Shown: positions 49,177 through 60,987, counted from the first letter of the stretch. The stretch: DNA of 64,000 nt from Pseudomonas putida (GCF_003228315.1 NZ_CP029693.1:496001-560000); one strand, 5' to 3'. Numbers and translations are program-made. The notes: generated by a model from the sequence alone, not told the origin.

Positions 49177-50819
49177 GGCGTCGCCTGTGGAATGATCAGA
49201 ATCACTAAGTTGCCTTGTTCATAACGCTTGCCTTCCTTGGGCAATTGTTCAAGTTCGCGCAGCTCGTCATCTCCCTTGACCCGCATCACGACGCCCACCG
49301 GACCTTGCTGGCGCGCGTTTTCCATCCACTGCTGCACCTGGTCCGGGTCGACGCGCTGCTTCAGCGCATCAGGGTATGCCAGACCATATTTCAATTCGCC
49401 TATCGTGTTGAACAAAGCCACATTCGGGCGCTTCAGGCGCCAGGACAGGGCTGACGCGGCGCCCAGGTCATTGCTCAGCAACTGGTGCGCCTGGCCAAGC
49501 TCAGCGGCGTGATCGAGGATGAACTGGTCGGGCATCTTGTTGGCGACCACTGAATTGGGCAGCGCCGCTGGCAGCAAGCCCACCAGCAACAGGCTGCCGA
49601 ATGCAGGTGCGGCCCAGCATTGCAGCGGGCGGAAGGCTTGCAGCAGGTTGCTCATGATCCAGCCGACCAGACCGATGAACACCAGCATCAGGTTATGCAG
49701 CTCGTGGTCGTAGATCGGTTTCTTCAGTTGCAGGTAAACCACGGCCAACAGGGCCAGCACGCCGACGCTCAGGTTCAGCAGGCCGTTGATCCGGAGGGTG
49801 CGTTCCTGCTCGAGATTCAGGCGATCGGCCAGCGCATTGCCCAACAACAGGGCCAGTGGCAACAGGCACGGCAGAATGTAGGCCGGCAACTTGCCCTTGC
49901 TCAGGCTGAAAAAGAACAGTGGCATCAACAACCACAACAGAAGGAAGGCGATATTGGACTGACGCCGGTTGTCCCAGGCCTGCTTCAGCGCTGGAGGCAG
50001 CAACGCCAGCCATGGCACGCTGAACCCCAGTAGCAGCGGCAGGTAGTACCAAAATGGAGCGTTGTGCTGGGCATCGTCCCCGGCAAAACGGCGGATGTGT
50101 TCGTGCCAGAAGAAGAAACGCCAGTAGTCCGGTTCCCGGGCATGCACCGCCAAGGCCCAAGGCAGGCTCACGACGACGGCCACGCCAATCGCCAGCGGGC
50201 CGTAAGTCAAAAGCTCGCGCCAGCGCTTCTGCCAGATCACCCAGGGCAGGGCAATCAGTACCGGCAGCAGCCAGGCGAGAAAGCCCTTGGTCATGAAACC
50301 CATGCCGCAGGCCAGTCCCAGCGTTGCCCAGCCGAGCAGGCGGCCTCGTCCGGTGCTGTCCAGGGCAAACCACAAGGCCACCAGGCTCAGGTTGACCCAG
50401 AAGGTGAATTGCGGGTCGAGGTTGGCGTAGCCGGCGGCGCCGGCGATCACGGTGAAACTCATGTACAGCAGCGCGCAGGCGAAGCTCTTGCGCGGCTGGT
50501 TCCACAATCGGCCGGCGATCAGGTAGCACAGCACGACGCTCAGGGCCGTGCTCAACGCCGACGCGAAACGCACCCCGAACAGGTTCTGTCCGAAAATTGC
50601 CTGTCCGAGAGCGATCATCCAGTAACCGGCGACCGGTTTTTCGAAATACCGTACGGTCATGAAATGCGGCGAGACCCAGTTGCCGCTCAGCAACATGTCC
50701 TGGCTGATCTGGGCGTAGCGGGTTTCATCAGGAATCCACAAACCATGGCTGGCCAGTGGCAACAGGTACGCCAGCGCCATGATCGCCAGCAATAGAGGCA
50801 ACGCCCAGCGTCTGGTCAT
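49173..50819 (-). CDS. arnT: ArnT, aminoarabinose lipid A transferase (copy 1)
   Basis: Predicted 548 residues. GT-C fold with about twelve spans; the first periplasmic loop has the acidic [19 protein letters not shown] motif, followed by [10 protein letters not shown]. The C-terminal periplasmic domain starts near 420. It moves L-Ara4N from the lipid carrier to lipid A phosphates, giving polymyxin resistance. Within the operon between arnD and arnE, overlapping both. A close paralogue lies at 61187-62908. Confidence 0.95.
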   Translation of the reverse strand: MTRRWALPLLLAIMALAYLLPLASHGLWIPDETRYAQISQDMLLSGNWVSPHFMTVRYFEKPVAGYWMIALGQAIFGQNLFGVRFASALSTALSVVLCYLIAGRLWNQPRKSFACALLYMSFTVIAGAAGYANLDPQFTFWVNLSLVALWFALDSTGRGRLLGWATLGLACGMGFMTKGFLAWLLPVLIALPWVIWQKRWRELLTYGPLAIGVAVVVSLPWALAVHAREPDYWRFFFWHEHIRRFAGDDAQHNAPFWYYLPLLLGFSVPWLALLPPALKQAWDNRRQSNIAFLLLWLLMPLFFFSLSKGKLPAYILPCLLPLALLLGNALADRLNLEQERTLRINGLLNLSVGVLALLAVVYLQLKKPIYDHELHNLMLVFIGLVGWIMSNLLQAFRPLQCWAAPAFGSLLLVGLLPAALPNSVVANKMPDQFILDHAAELGQAHQLLSNDLGAASALSWRLKRPNVALFNTIGELKYGLAYPDALKQRVDPDQVQQWMENARQQGPVGVVMRVKGDDELRELEQLPKEGKRYEQGNLVILIIPQATP

Positions 50820-51700
50820 GCGCCTTGCACTCCCAGCCAGCCTTCGCGCCCATCAAGTGCACCGCGCACTACGCGGCCGCTGGGCAGGTTGCCGGGGACT
50901 TCGGGCAGCAGATCGCCCAAGGGTTGGAAACGAATACCGCGCTGGCGTGCATCGGCCAGCAGCTGGCGAAAATCATTGGCCATCAGAATCCCTTCTACTT
51001 CCGCGTGAATCGTGTAGACGTTGAGTTGTTCCGGGGTGAACCGGTCGAGAATGAAACGGTTGAAGTCACTGGCGGCGACGTTCGGGCCGACTACCTCGTC
51101 AAAGGTCGGCAGGTCCACCGGGATCTGTGGCGTGCCCAGCGAGCCATCCGCCAGCCGGGGCTGGAACAGGTTATGGCCGCGACAGTCGCTGTTGTAGCGA
51201 AAGCCGAAACGCTGTTTGGCTTCGATCACACGTTCGTCCGCGCGCCAGCCGGCGGCGGCCGAGCAAGTGATTTTTTCCCCGAGAATGTCGCTGAGGGTGT
51301 CCACGCCCTGGCGGATCTGTTCGATCAGTCGGGCGTCATCCCAGCGGCCGGCATTGGCTTGCCAGCCGTGGTGGTCCCAGGCGTGCAGACCGACTTCATG
51401 CCCGGCGTCGCGAGCCTGACGCATCAGATGCCCCAGGTCGCGGCCGATCGGTTTGCCCGGCCAGGCGGTGCCAGCGAGCAAAATGTCCCAGCCGTAGAGG
51501 CCGGCGGCATTGGAGCGCAGCATCTTCCAGAGGAACTGCGGGCGGATCAGGCGCCACAAGTGGCGCCCCATGTTGTCCGGCCCGACACTGAAAAAAAACG
51601 TCGCCTTGACCTGTGCTTCTTCCAGGATTTCCAGGAGCCGGGGCACCCCCTCACGGGTGCCTCGGTAGGTATCCACATCGATGCGTAGACCTGCTTGCAT
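50816..51700 (-). CDS. arnD: ArnD, lipid-linked formyl-aminoarabinose deformylase
   Basis: Predicted 294 residues in the polysaccharide deacetylase (CE4) fold: [13 protein letters not shown] with the metal Asp, and the HAWDHHGWQ metal His motif. It removes the formyl group from the undecaprenyl-linked sugar before flipping. The start codon shares a base with the arnA stop and its stop overlaps arnT. Confidence 0.95.
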   Translation of the reverse strand: MQAGLRIDVDTYRGTREGVPRLLEILEEAQVKATFFFSVGPDNMGRHLWRLIRPQFLWKMLRSNAAGLYGWDILLAGTAWPGKPIGRDLGHLMRQARDAGHEVGLHAWDHHGWQANAGRWDDARLIEQIRQGVDTLSDILGEKITCSAAAGWRADERVIEAKQRFGFRYNSDCRGHNLFQPRLADGSLGTPQIPVDLPTFDEVVGPNVAASDFNRFILDRFTPEQLNVYTIHAEVEGILMANDFRQLLADARQRGIRFQPLGDLLPEVPGNLPSGRVVRGALDGREGWLGVQGA

Positions 51701-53691
51701 TAACGCTTGTCCGCGATTTCGAGCATGGCTTCACGCAGGAAGAAGTCCAGGGTGTTGCCGATGGTCTCGCTCATCTCCACGGTTGGCGTCCAGTCCAGCA
51801 GGCGCTTGGCGTTGGCGATGCTCGGTTTGCGGTGCGACACGTCCTGGTAACCGGTGCCGTAGAACGCCTTGCTCTCGATATCGCGGAAGCCGGCGAACGG
51901 AGGGAAGTTGGCGCGCAGCGGGTGAGCTTCGAACTGACGCAGCAACTCTTCGCCCAACTGACGAATGCTGGCTTCGTTTTCCGGGTTGCCGATGTTGATG
52001 ATCTGGCCGTTGCAGACGTCGTTGTCGTTGTCGATGATCCGCGCGAGGGCTTCGACGCCGTCGGCGATGTCGGTGAAGCAGCGCTTCTGCTCGCCACCGT
52101 CGAACAGGCGGATCGGCGTGCCTTCCACCAGGTTCAGGATCAACTGGGTAATGGCGCGGGAGCTGCCGATACGTGCCGAGTCCAGACGGTCCAGACGTGG
52201 GCCCATCCAGTTGAATGGACGGAACAGGGTGAAGTTCAGGCCTTTCTGGCCGTAGGCCCAGATCACGCGGTCGAGCAGTTGCTTGGAAACGGAATAGATC
52301 CAGCGTTGCTTGTTGATCGGACCGACGATGAGGTTGGAGTTGTCTTCGTCGAAGTTGTTGTCCTGGCACATGCCATAGACTTCCGAGGTCGACGGGAAGA
52401 TCACCCGCTTGTTGTACTTGACGCAGTAGCGAACCAGTTTCAGGTTCTCTTCGAAGTCCAGTTCGAATACGCGCAGCGGGTTGCGGGTGTATTCGATCGG
52501 CGTGGCGATCGCCACCAGTGGCAGGACCACGTCGCACTTCTTGATGTGGTACTCGATCCACTCGGAGTGAATGCTGATGTCGCCTTCGACGAAGTGGAAG
52601 TTGGGATGGCTGCGCAAGCGGTCGATCGCGTCCGAGCCGATGTCCAGGCCATAGACTTCGTAGCGGTCATCACGCAGCAGGCGTTCGGACAGGTGATTGC
52701 CGATGAAGCCGTTGACGCCGAGGATCAGTACACGCGTGCGGCGTGGCGCGCGGCCGGATTCGGCACCACGCAGCACCGAACCGTCCACCAGGCCCAGTTC
52801 ATTGGCCAGTTGCGGGCCGCTCAGGTACAGGCCGTTGTCGTTGCGCTGACCGGCGTTGATCACCAGCGAGTCTTCACCACAGGCGATGCGCAGCGGATCG
52901 ACGCTGATCACGCGGCCCGGCGCCAGGCCTTCGTTGCCCTTGACGACTTCGGCGCTCCAGACGATCAGCTTGTGCTCGCCCACCGCGCAGAAAGCGCCCG
53001 GATATGGCTGGGTCACGGCGCGGACCAGATTGAACAGTTTTTCCGCCGGCTGGCTCCAGACCAGCTTGCCGTCGGCAGCTGTGCGTCGGCCAAACACCGT
53101 GGCTTTGGATTCGTCCTGTGGGGTTTCGCTGATTTTGCCTTGCGCCAGCGCAGGCAGGGTGTCGCGCAGCAGGTCAGCGGCGGCGACGCGCAGTTTGCCG
53201 TGCAGGGTCAGCGCGGTGTCGCTGCGCTCGATCGCCACGCGTTGCTGGGCGACGATGGCGCCGGCATCGGCGCGCTTGACCATGCGGTGCAGGGTGACGC
53301 CGGTCTCGGTTTCGCCGTTGACCAGCACCCAGTTCGCCGGCGCGCGACCGCGGTAGCGCGGCAGCAGGGAACCGTGCAGGTTGAACGCACCCTTGCTGGC
53401 GGTCGCCAGCAGCGACTCGCTCAGCAGGTTGCGGTAGTAGAAGGAGAAGATGAAGTCCGGTTGCAGCTTGGCAATGCGCTCGACCCACAGCGGGTGGTTG
53501 GCATCTTCCGGTGCATGCACGGCAATGCCATGGCGGGCGCACAGTTGTGCCACGGACCCGTAGAACGCGTTCTCTTTCGGATCATCGGCATGGGTAAAGA
53601 CGGCTGCGATTTCGTAGCCGGCCTTGAGCAGGGATTCAATACCGGCACAGCCGATATCGTGATAGGCGAAGACAACTGCTTTTGAACTCAT
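51700..53691 (-). CDS. arnA: ArnA, bifunctional UDP-GlcUA decarboxylase / UDP-Ara4N formyltransferase
   Basis: Predicted 663 residues, the full fused length. The formyltransferase half (1-300) has Asn104 and His106 in [13 protein letters not shown] and Asp142 in RADAGAI. The decarboxylase half (about 315-663) has the Rossmann motif [15 protein letters not shown] and STSEVYGMC with the Tyr of the SDR-type site. Provides both the keto-sugar and the formylated product; together with Ugd and ArnB completes the cytoplasmic steps. Confidence 0.96.
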   Translation of the reverse strand: MSSKAVVFAYHDIGCAGIESLLKAGYEIAAVFTHADDPKENAFYGSVAQLCARHGIAVHAPEDANHPLWVERIAKLQPDFIFSFYYRNLLSESLLATASKGAFNLHGSLLPRYRGRAPANWVLVNGETETGVTLHRMVKRADAGAIVAQQRVAIERSDTALTLHGKLRVAAADLLRDTLPALAQGKISETPQDESKATVFGRRTAADGKLVWSQPAEKLFNLVRAVTQPYPGAFCAVGEHKLIVWSAEVVKGNEGLAPGRVISVDPLRIACGEDSLVINAGQRNDNGLYLSGPQLANELGLVDGSVLRGAESGRAPRRTRVLILGVNGFIGNHLSERLLRDDRYEVYGLDIGSDAIDRLRSHPNFHFVEGDISIHSEWIEYHIKKCDVVLPLVAIATPIEYTRNPLRVFELDFEENLKLVRYCVKYNKRVIFPSTSEVYGMCQDNNFDEDNSNLIVGPINKQRWIYSVSKQLLDRVIWAYGQKGLNFTLFRPFNWMGPRLDRLDSARIGSSRAITQLILNLVEGTPIRLFDGGEQKRCFTDIADGVEALARIIDNDNDVCNGQIINIGNPENEASIRQLGEELLRQFEAHPLRANFPPFAGFRDIESKAFYGTGYQDVSHRKPSIANAKRLLDWTPTVEMSETIGNTLDFFLREAMLEIADKR

Positions 53692-54707
53692 GAGTGAACC
53701 TGATCTGAAGAAGTGGAAACAAGGCCATCGACGGTGACCGGGGAAACGGTTGCGGCAGGCTGGCTGCGCAGGACTTTCTCGATAAAGAATCGGGGGCGTG
53801 CGCGCACATCGCTGTACATGCGGCCCAGGTATTCACCCAGCAGGCCCATGCCGATGAATTGGCCGCCAGTGAAGACGAACAGTATGGCAAACAGCACGAA
53901 CATGCCGTCGCCCGCCCAACTGGCGCCGAAGGCCAGGCGCAGGACGATCAGCATCAGGGCAAACAACGCACCCAGGCCCGCCATGGTGAAACCGACAATG
54001 CTCAGCAAGCGCAGGGGCGTGGTGGTCATGCAGGTGATCAAATCGAACATCAGGTTGATCAGGCGCATCGGGCTGTACTTGGATTCGCCGTGTTCACGCT
54101 CGGCGTGGGTCACGAGGATCTCCGTGGTGTGCCGGGCAAAGCTGTTGGCCAGGATCGGGATGAACGTGCTGCGTTCGCGGCAGGCGAGCATGGCGTCGAC
54201 GATGGTGCGGCGATAGGCGCGCAACATGCAGCCGTAGTCACTCATGGCGACGCCGGTGGAGCGTTGCACCGCGAGGTTGATCAGCTTCGACGGCCAGCGG
54301 CGCAGGGCCGAGTCCTGGCGGTTGCTGCGCACGGTGGCGACCACGTCATAGCCGAGCTCGGCCTGGGCGACCAGGCGCGGAATTTCCTCGGGCGGGTTTT
54401 GCAGGTCGGCGTCGAGGGTGATGACCACGTCGCCCTTGCACTGTTCGAAACCGGCCATGATCGCCGCGTGCTGGCCGTAGTTGCGGTTCAGAATGACCGC
54501 GACCACCGGGCTGCCGGGGCGGGACGCGGCCTCTTCCAGCAAGTGCGCGGAGTCATCGCGGCTGCCGTCGTCGACCAGGACGATTTCGTAGTTGTGGTTC
54601 AGTTGCTCGCAGGCCGCTTCAGTGCGTCGCAGCAACTCCGGCAGGCTGTCTTCTTCGTTGTAGACCGGGATGACGATCGATACGAAGTTAATCGGATAAG
54701 GTCTCAC
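53688..54707 (-). CDS. arnC: ArnC, undecaprenyl-phosphate formyl-aminoarabinose transferase
   Basis: Predicted 339 residues. GT-A domain ([33 protein letters not shown] as the DxD-like region) and two C-terminal spans ([47 protein letters not shown]). Loads the formylated sugar onto undecaprenyl phosphate. Overlaps arnB and arnA by four bases each. Confidence 0.95.
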   Translation of the reverse strand: MRPYPINFVSIVIPVYNEEDSLPELLRRTEAACEQLNHNYEIVLVDDGSRDDSAHLLEEAASRPGSPVVAVILNRNYGQHAAIMAGFEQCKGDVVITLDADLQNPPEEIPRLVAQAELGYDVVATVRSNRQDSALRRWPSKLINLAVQRSTGVAMSDYGCMLRAYRRTIVDAMLACRERSTFIPILANSFARHTTEILVTHAEREHGESKYSPMRLINLMFDLITCMTTTPLRLLSIVGFTMAGLGALFALMLIVLRLAFGASWAGDGMFVLFAILFVFTGGQFIGMGLLGEYLGRMYSDVRARPRFFIEKVLRSQPAATVSPVTVDGLVSTSSDQVHS

Positions 54708-55852
54708 AGGCGTGTGTCCAGGCAGTTTTCAATGGCGCCGACAACGCGATCGACGTCATCGGTGGTCATGTCGGGGAACAGCGGGATAGAACACAGACGC
54801 GCCGAGTTCCATTCGGTGTTGGGCAGGTGAACGTCGGGGAAACGTTGACGGTAGTAAGTGTGCATGTGGGTGGCGATGAAGTGAATGCCGGTGCCGATGT
54901 TCTGCTCCTGCAGGGCTTTCATGAAGGCTTCTCGGTCCAGGCCACAGCGCTCGGGGTCGATGCGCAGGATGAACAGGTGCCAGGCATGCTGCTGGGCATA
55001 GGTCGGAACGGCCAGCGGCTGAACCGGCAAGCCTTCCAGGCGTTGCAGGTAGGTGCTCGCCAGTTGCGTGCGTTTGGCGTTGATTTCCTCCAGTCGCTCC
55101 AGTTGCACCAGGGCGATGGCGGCGTTGATGTCGGCCAGGTTGTACTTGAAGCCCGGTTCCATCACCTGGGCCTGGGGCTTGCGCCCGTGGGTCATGCGGT
55201 CGTAGGCGTCGACGCCCAGACCGTGGAACTTGAGCATGCGCACCCGCGAGGCCAGGGCTTCGTCGTCGGTGACGAACATCGCGCCCTCGGCGCAGGTCAT
55301 GTTCTTGATCGCGTGGAACGAGAAAATCGCCGTGCCCTGGCTGCCCACATGGCGACCCTTGTAGCGGGTGCCGGCTGCATGGGCCGCGTCTTCGATCACC
55401 GCGATGCCATGTTTGTCGGCCAGCGCGTAAAGCGGATCGAGATCAAACGCCGCGCCGGCGTAGTGCACTGGAATAATGGCCTTGGTACGCGGAGTGATCG
55501 CCGCTTCGATGCTGGCCACATCGGTCATCAGGGTGTCGCGATCGACATCGACGAACACCGGTGTAGCGCCCAGCAGGCAAATCATGTTGGCGGTGGACAC
55601 CCAGGTCTGCGAAGGCGTGATGACTTCATCGCCTGGACCGATCCCGAGTGCCAGCAGGGTAATGTGCATACCGCCCGTCGCGGAGGACAGTGCGACGGCA
55701 TGGCGGCATCCGATATAGTTCGCGAAGTGCTCTTCCAGCGCCTGGTTTTTCGGGCCGGTGGTAATCCAGCCAGAGCGCAGTACTTGTTCGACCGCGGCAA
55801 TCTCTTCATCGCCGATACTGGGGCGGGAGAAGGGGAGAAACGCCTGACTCAT
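54704..55852 (-). CDS. arnB: ArnB, UDP-4-amino-4-deoxy-L-arabinose aminotransferase
   Basis: Predicted 382 residues from ATG 55852, chosen because GAGG lies six bases upstream and the product starts with the usual [11 protein letters not shown]. DegT/DnrJ PLP enzyme: PLP Lys183 in [16 protein letters not shown] and [11 protein letters not shown] as the cofactor Asp region. Converts the ArnA keto-sugar to UDP-Ara4N using glutamate. First gene of the operon; a direct-repeat regulator site lies about 100 bases upstream. Confidence 0.96.
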   Translation of the reverse strand: MSQAFLPFSRPSIGDEEIAAVEQVLRSGWITTGPKNQALEEHFANYIGCRHAVALSSATGGMHITLLALGIGPGDEVITPSQTWVSTANMICLLGATPVFVDVDRDTLMTDVASIEAAITPRTKAIIPVHYAGAAFDLDPLYALADKHGIAVIEDAAHAAGTRYKGRHVGSQGTAIFSFHAIKNMTCAEGAMFVTDDEALASRVRMLKFHGLGVDAYDRMTHGRKPQAQVMEPGFKYNLADINAAIALVQLERLEEINAKRTQLASTYLQRLEGLPVQPLAVPTYAQQHAWHLFILRIDPERCGLDREAFMKALQEQNIGTGIHFIATHMHTYYRQRFPDVHLPNTEWNSARLCSIPLFPDMTTDDVDRVVGAIENCLDTRL

Positions 55853-55918
55853 GCACACCTCAAAGCTCAAAGGTAGGTAGCCCTGGAGGCTAGACTAATG
55901 GATCCACGATCAGCGTAG

Positions 55919-55924
55919 ACCATA
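55919..55924 (-). promoter_or_regulatory. Candidate -10 element of arnB
   Basis: TATGGT on the minus strand, 25 bases from the direct-repeat box; an overlapping TTTATG (55921-55926) is an alternative. No good -35, as expected of an activator-dependent promoter. Confidence 0.3.
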
Positions 55925-55949
55925 AACTGGAGTTGCTTCAACGAGTTAG

Positions 55950-55966
55950 TTGAAACAGGTGAGAAA
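55950..55966 (-). promoter_or_regulatory. Candidate OmpR-class operator of arnB (6-N5-6 direct repeat)
   Basis: On the minus strand TTTCTC-ACCTG-TTTCAA, an 11-base-period direct repeat as bound by PmrA/PhoP/ColR-type regulators. It lies 98 bases from the arnB start. A better copy of the same repeat precedes ais. Confidence 0.4.
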
Positions 55967-56233
55967 CTGCATGGATTGAGCTTTCCGCACTGAGCAACAG
56001 ATTCAGAGCCTATGATGGCTCGCCGCATCGCTATGAGATTAGGCTCGTTTTTGTGAAAGAAACATCAAAAAACGGTCGGCAGAACGTTTATCTCAAGGCT
56101 ATTAAGCCGCTGTTCAGGCTTCTTCCGTTCATCGCCGTCATTTCGGAAAAGTCCCATGGAAGTATGGATAGTTATACCGCGTTTCATTTCTTAGTTGTTT
56201 TACCGGATTGTTTTTTACTTAAGGCTGTTTCGT

Positions 56234-57172
56234 TTGATTGACTTACCCGTTACTGATTCTCATGCACCGAAAACCAACCCGCTGACGGTTTACCTGGCGC
56301 GACTGGCGCCCTCCAGCCAATTGACCATGCGTTACGTGCTGCAGGACGCCGCCGACCGCCTGGGCTTCGAAGACGTGAACATCGAGGAGATCCCCTGGCA
56401 CGGGCTGCAGCCCGAGGACGTGATTGCGCTGGTCGCGACCCTGCGCGCCGACGGCTACGCGCCCAACACCTCGTCGCTGTACGTCAACGCGGTACGCGGC
56501 GTGATGAACGAGGCGTGGCGAATGAGCCTGATCAGCCAGGAACATTTGCTGAAGATGCGCTCGGTCAAGGGTATTACCGGTACGCGCCTGTCCCAGGGAC
56601 GCAACCTGCGACGTTCCCTGATCCGTGAGTTGATGGACGTCTGCGCGGCCGATCCGCGGCCTCAGGGGCTGCGGGACGCAGCGGTCATCGCGATTCTGTA
56701 TGGCTCGGGCATGCGCAAGTCGGAATCGGTGAACCTGGAACTGAACCAGCTCGATTTCACCGAGCGCAGCCTGCGGGTTACGGCCAAGGGCAACAAACAA
56801 CTGATCAAATACGCCCCGGCCTGGGCCTTCGCCAAGCTCGAGGCCTGGCTGGAATTTCGCCGTTCTCAGCTCAAGGAAGGCGAAGAAGACGATACCTTCC
56901 TGTTCAACCGCATTCGCCGTGGCAGCCACATCACCCGCGAGCGCATCACCAAACATGCGATCTACTACATCGCCCGTCAGCGCGGGACGCAGGTGGGGGT
57001 GAAGATCATGCCCCACGATTTCCGCCGTTCGTTCATTACCCGGGTGATCGAGGAACACGACCTGTCGATCGCGCAGAAGCTGGCACATCACAGCAATATC
57101 CAGACGACGGCCAATTACGACGTTCGTGACGACAACGAACGGCGTCGGGCGGTGGATCGTTTCGATCTTTGA
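56234..57172 (+). CDS. Lone tyrosine recombinase / site-specific integrase
   Basis: Predicted 312 residues from TTG 56234 (AAGG nine bases upstream); the first ATG in frame is 33 codons later and would cut the SAM-like N-domain, and a TTG at 56195 is a weaker option. Core-binding domain to about 120, catalytic domain 125-305. Catalytic set visible: Arg161 in YGSGMRKSES, a Lys in TAKGNKQ, His261 and Arg264 in PHDFRRSF, His285 in KLAHHSNIQ and Tyr295 in TTANYDV. All residues are intact, so it should be active. No excisionase, phage or transposon genes lie nearby. Confidence 0.92.
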   Translation: MIDLPVTDSHAPKTNPLTVYLARLAPSSQLTMRYVLQDAADRLGFEDVNIEEIPWHGLQPEDVIALVATLRADGYAPNTSSLYVNAVRGVMNEAWRMSLISQEHLLKMRSVKGITGTRLSQGRNLRRSLIRELMDVCAADPRPQGLRDAAVIAILYGSGMRKSESVNLELNQLDFTERSLRVTAKGNKQLIKYAPAWAFAKLEAWLEFRRSQLKEGEEDDTFLFNRIRRGSHITRERITKHAIYYIARQRGTQVGVKIMPHDFRRSFITRVIEEHDLSIAQKLAHHSNIQTTANYDVRDDNERRRAVDRFDL

Positions 57173-57187
57173 TGCATGGAGATCCCC

Positions 57188-57287
57188 TGTAGGAGCGAGC
57201 CTGCTCGCGATGGTGCTCAACGATAACGCGGGCAGTCTGAATGCCCTCGTTGCCTGAACTTCAATCGCGAGCAGGCTCGCTCCTACA
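57188..57287. repeat. REPIN, GAGCGAGC family
   Basis: Inverted 100-base pair in the convergent gap between the recombinase and fbpC genes. Confidence 0.88.
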
Positions 57288-57304
57288 GGGGTTATGCGTT
57301 GGGC

Positions 57305-58375
57305 TTACGCCTCGCTGAGGACATGTGCATGCCCAATGGTCGAGACATGCACCGCGCTGCCGGCCGGCGGCGCGTACATCCCCGAGCTGCGCACCAGCAG
57401 CGAACGCCCTGACTGCTCCCCGGAAGCCGAAGACTGCAACTCCACGGTCAGGGTGCAGGTGTTGCCGCTGAAGTCCCGGTCGGTCACCACGGCGCGGCAG
57501 CCAGTGACTTCCGCGGTGTGGGGCATGATGTTGGCCAGTTGCAATTGCTCGGGGCGCAGCATGATCTGCGCGGCACTGTTGTTACGGTGGTTGTTGACCG
57601 GGATCCGGCCCAGGTCGCAATGGGCCCAGCCGGCTTCGATGCGCGCCGGCATGACCACGGCATCGCCGAGGAACAGCGCGGTCTGGACATCGCCAGGATA
57701 GCGGTAGAGGTCCAATGGATGGCCGGACTGCACCAGGCGACCGTGGCGCATCACCGCCAATTGATCGGCGAAGGACAGCGCTTCGCTCTGGTCGTGGGTG
57801 ACCAGGATGGTGGTCACCCCGGCGTCTGCCAACAGGCGCGCGACCAGCTTGCGCATGTTGGCGCGCAAACCCGTATCGAGGGCCGAGAACGGTTCGTCCA
57901 GCAGCATCAGACGCGGTTGCTGGGCCAGGGCGCGGGCCAGGGCCACGCGCTGCTGCTGGCCGCCGGACAGCTCATGGGGCCAACGCTGGGCCATGGTCGA
58001 GTCGAGTGCAACGCTGTCCATCAGCTCAGCGATGCGCTCCTGTCTTTCGTTGCCCTTGGTCGCCAGACCGAAGCCGATGTTGGCCGCCACCGTCATGTGC
58101 GGAAACAGCGCGCCATCCTGCGGCACATAACCGATCAGGCGCTGATGCGCCGGAACTTCGTGTGTGCTGTCGACCAGTGTCTGGCCGTTGAGCGACAGAC
58201 GCCCGGAGTCGGGGAACTCGAAGCCGGCGATCATCCGCAACAAGGTGGTCTTGCCCGACCCGGACGGGCCGACAATCACCGTGCGGCTGCCGGTGGGGAC
58301 CGACAGGCTGACGTTATCCAGGGCCTTTTGCGTGCCGTAGTGTTTGGAGAGTGAATGCAGTTCCAGAGTGTTCAT
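57305..58375 (-). CDS. fbpC: Ferric-iron ABC transporter ATP-binding protein (FbpC-like)
   Basis: Predicted 356 residues from ATG 58375, overlapping the permease stop as ATGA. Walker [13 protein letters not shown] signature [15 protein letters not shown] and Walker [13 protein letters not shown], followed by a C-terminal TOBE-type regulatory region (about 240-356). With the permease and binding protein it would import Fe3+ or a similar cation. Confidence 0.92.
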   Translation of the reverse strand: MNTLELHSLSKHYGTQKALDNVSLSVPTGSRTVIVGPSGSGKTTLLRMIAGFEFPDSGRLSLNGQTLVDSTHEVPAHQRLIGYVPQDGALFPHMTVAANIGFGLATKGNERQERIAELMDSVALDSTMAQRWPHELSGGQQQRVALARALAQQPRLMLLDEPFSALDTGLRANMRKLVARLLADAGVTTILVTHDQSEALSFADQLAVMRHGRLVQSGHPLDLYRYPGDVQTALFLGDAVVMPARIEAGWAHCDLGRIPVNNHRNNSAAQIMLRPEQLQLANIMPHTAEVTGCRAVVTDRDFSGNTCTLTVELQSSASGEQSGRSLLVRSSGMYAPPAGSAVHVSTIGHAHVLSEA

Positions 58376-59970
58376 CGGCCAGCCGTTTTTTTGGATTGGT
58401 GATAAAGGATTCCGGTCAACGGAAGCGACAGCACAATCATCATCAGGGCATAGGGCGCCGCAGCGGCGTAATCGATTTCGCTGGTCATGGCCCAGAAACC
58501 GGTCGCCAACGTGCGCGTGCCATTGGGAGCGAGCAGCAGGGTGGCGGTCAGTTCGTTGGTGATCGCCAGGAACACCAGCGCAGCACCTGCCGCAGCGCCC
58601 GGTGCCGCCAAGCGCAAGGTAATCAGCCACAGTGCATGAGTTGGCGAGCGGCCGAGGCTGCGGGCCATGTTCTCCAGTTCAACCGGGGCCTGGGCGATAC
58701 CGGCCCGCAGACTGACCAACGCACGGGGCAGGAACATCAGCAGGTAGGCCAGCAGCACTGTGATAGTGGTCTGGTAGATCGGCCGGGCGAAGTGGATGGT
58801 CACGGTCACCAGCGCCAGCGCGACGACGATGCCCGGCAAGGCGCTGGTGATGTAGTTGCAGCCTTCCAGCAATCGTTGCAGCCGGCCCGGCGAGCGAATC
58901 GACAACCAGGCGATTGGAATCGCGGCGCAGGTGGTCAGGGCCGCGCCGGCTACGCCGAACAGCAGGGTCTGTTCCAGCGCCGGCAACAGCTCGGGCAAAT
59001 TCCAGACCTCAAGCCCACCGGCAATCAGCCAGTTGCCCAGGGTGATCAAGGGCACGCCCAGGGCCAGGGCACAGGTGGCCAGTTGCAAGAGCAGGGCGAG
59101 CAGGGTGATTGGTCGGTTCAGGCTGACCACACGCTGCTCCCGGGCACTGCCGGAGCCGACGCGAGCGTAGCGCGCGTGGCCACGGGCGGCGGATTCGGCG
59201 GTCAGCATCGCCAGGCAGAACAGCGCCAGCACGCCGGCCAGCAGGTTGGCGGCAGGTCCGTTGAAGGTGGATTTGAACTGATCGAAGATCGCCGTGGTGA
59301 AGGTGTCGAAGCGGATCATCGCGTACAGGCCGTACTCGGCCAGCAAATGCAGGCCCACCAGCAAGGCGCCGCCGCAGATCGCCAGGCGCAATTGCGGCAG
59401 TACCACCCGGAAAAACACCGCCCAGGGCTTGAGCCCCATGGACTCGGCGACATCTTCGATGGCCGGGTCGAGTCGACGCAAAGTCGCGGCAACCGGCAGG
59501 TACAGGAACGGGAAGTAGGCGATGACCGAAACGAGAACCCCGGCAAACAGCCCGTGAATCGGTGGCACCAGGCTGACCCAGGCATAGCTGTGCACGAATG
59601 CTGGCACCGCCAGTGGTGCGGTCGCCAGCAACGACCAGGCACGACGGCCCGGCAGATTGGTGCGCTCAGTGAGCCACGCCAGGGTGACCCCCAGAGCAAT
59701 GCACAAAGGTACGGTGAAGATCACCAGCAACAGCGTGTTGACCATCAGTTCGCCGACCCGAGGCCGGAACACCAATGGCACGACCTTGCTCCAGCCTGTA
59801 TCCAGGTAGACACCGATGACGAAGGCAATGGGCAACAGCGCCAGCAACGAAACCAGCACCGACAGGCTGACCACCCACGCGCCGCCACGGCTCGCGAACA
59901 GGCCGCGTGACCGTCGACGCAGGTTGGCAGGTGTCGCTTCCACGACACCTGCCGGCAGGGATTCAGGCAT
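58372..59970 (-). CDS. fbpB: Ferric-iron ABC transporter permease (FbpB-like)
   Basis: Predicted 532 residues from ATG 59970. About twelve spans in two fused halves, each with the EAA-type loop ([23 protein letters not shown] and [24 protein letters not shown]). Such double permeases are typical of FbpB/SfuB. Starts three bases past the binding-protein stop. Confidence 0.92.
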   Translation of the reverse strand: MPESLPAGVVEATPANLRRRSRGLFASRGGAWVVSLSVLVSLLALLPIAFVIGVYLDTGWSKVVPLVFRPRVGELMVNTLLLVIFTVPLCIALGVTLAWLTERTNLPGRRAWSLLATAPLAVPAFVHSYAWVSLVPPIHGLFAGVLVSVIAYFPFLYLPVAATLRRLDPAIEDVAESMGLKPWAVFFRVVLPQLRLAICGGALLVGLHLLAEYGLYAMIRFDTFTTAIFDQFKSTFNGPAANLLAGVLALFCLAMLTAESAARGHARYARVGSGSAREQRVVSLNRPITLLALLLQLATCALALGVPLITLGNWLIAGGLEVWNLPELLPALEQTLLFGVAGAALTTCAAIPIAWLSIRSPGRLQRLLEGCNYITSALPGIVVALALVTVTIHFARPIYQTTITVLLAYLLMFLPRALVSLRAGIAQAPVELENMARSLGRSPTHALWLITLRLAAPGAAAGAALVFLAITNELTATLLLAPNGTRTLATGFWAMTSEIDYAAAAPYALMMIVLSLPLTGILYHQSKKTAGR

Positions 59971-59973
59971 CAA

Positions 59974-60987
59974 TTAGAGCAGTCCCGCCTGAGTCATCAG
60001 CTCCACGGCTTTTTTGCTGTCGAGTTTCGACGCATCGACGCTTGGCGCATCAAGCTGCTGCAAAGGCACCAGTTTCGGGTTGGATTGCGCGTCCTTGCCT
60101 ACGGCGTACTCGAACGATTTGCCGTCCTTGAGTACGGCCTGGCCGTCCTTGCCGGTGATGTACTTGAGGAACGCCTGGGCTTGTTCCTGGTGTTTGCTGG
60201 AGGCCAGGACGCCGCCGCCGGAAATGCTGACAAACGCACCCGGATCCTTGTGTTTGAAGTAGTACAGCTTGGTGTTCTTGCTGTTCTCGCCGGTCTTGGA
60301 CTGATCGACGAGGCTGTAATAGTGATAAATCACGCCGCCCTCGATCTGACCGGCATTCACTGCCTTGAGCACAGAACTGTTGCCGCGGTAGGCGGTGAAG
60401 TTGGTTTTCATCGCCTTGAGCCAGTCCAGGGTTGCGGCTTCGCCTTTCTGTTCGAGCATGGCGGCGACAATCGCCTGGAAGTCAGCACCACCCGGGGACG
60501 CGGCCCAGCGGCCTTTCCAGGAAGGATCAGCGAGGTCCATGATCGACTTGGGCAGTTGCGCTTCAGTCAACTTGCTCGGGTTGTAGACGAATACCGTCGA
60601 ACGTGCGGCGATTCCCACCCATTTGCCGTGAGCCGGGCGGTAGGCCGAATCGACTTGTTCCAGGGTGGTCTTGTCGACCGGTGCAAACAGGCCAGCGTTA
60701 TCGACCAGCACCATGGAAGGCGAGTTTTCAGTGAGGAACACGTCCGCCGGTGAGGCGGCGCCTTCCTGCACCAGCTGGTTGCCCATCTCGGTGTCATCGC
60801 CATTGCGCAAGGTGACCGGAATACCGGTTTCCTGAGTGAAGCCTTCAACCCAGGCCTTGGTCAGACCTTCATGCTGCGCGTTGTACACCACAATGCCGAC
60901 GCCATCGGCTGCATATACGTGACCGGCGCTCACTAGTGCGGTGGTCAGCAGGGCTTTTTTCAGGAAAGTCGGGATTCGGACAGTCAT
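59974..60987 (-). CDS. fbpA: Ferric-iron ABC transporter periplasmic binding protein (FbpA-like)
   Basis: Predicted 337 residues with a signal peptide (KKALLTTALVSAGHVYA). The mature start VGIVVYNAQHEGLTKAWVEGFTQETGI and the Tyr-rich EGGVIYHYYSLVD (iron-binding tyrosines) match transferrin-like ferric-binding proteins. First gene of fbpABC; a Fur-like box lies about 60 bases upstream. Confidence 0.92.
   Translation of the reverse strand: MTVRIPTFLKKALLTTALVSAGHVYAADGVGIVVYNAQHEGLTKAWVEGFTQETGIPVTLRNGDDTEMGNQLVQEGAASPADVFLTENSPSMVLVDNAGLFAPVDKTTLEQVDSAYRPAHGKWVGIAARSTVFVYNPSKLTEAQLPKSIMDLADPSWKGRWAASPGGADFQAIVAAMLEQKGEAATLDWLKAMKTNFTAYRGNSSVLKAVNAGQIEGGVIYHYYSLVDQSKTGENSKNTKLYYFKHKDPGAFVSISGGGVLASSKHQEQAQAFLKYITGKDGQAVLKDGKSFEYAVGKDAQSNPKLVPLQQLDAPSVDASKLDSKKAVELMTQAGLL

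Larger units (their letters stand above)
55853..56233. other. Divergent regulatory gap between arnB and the recombinase
   Basis: About 380 bases without a credible gene. It holds a candidate arnB promoter and operator (55919-55966), an inverted repeat TTCAAC-GAGTTA-GTTGAA (55937-55954), then an increasingly AT-rich part from 56040. A 62-codon frame at 56053-56241 lacks a ribosome site and looks spurious. A single CTTAAG occurs at 56218-56223 with no partner. Confidence 0.6.

Noticed and set aside
56218..56223. CTTAAG resembling half of a PmrA box
   Set aside because: No second copy five bases away, and it lies at the recombinase start, not near the arnB promoter.
56053..56241. 62-codon plus-strand frame between arnB and the recombinase
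   Set aside because: No ribosome site, overlaps the recombinase start and has no protein-like features.
58351..59910. 519-codon plus-strand frame over fbpB
   Set aside because: Gln/Gly/His-rich antisense text with no recognisable domain.
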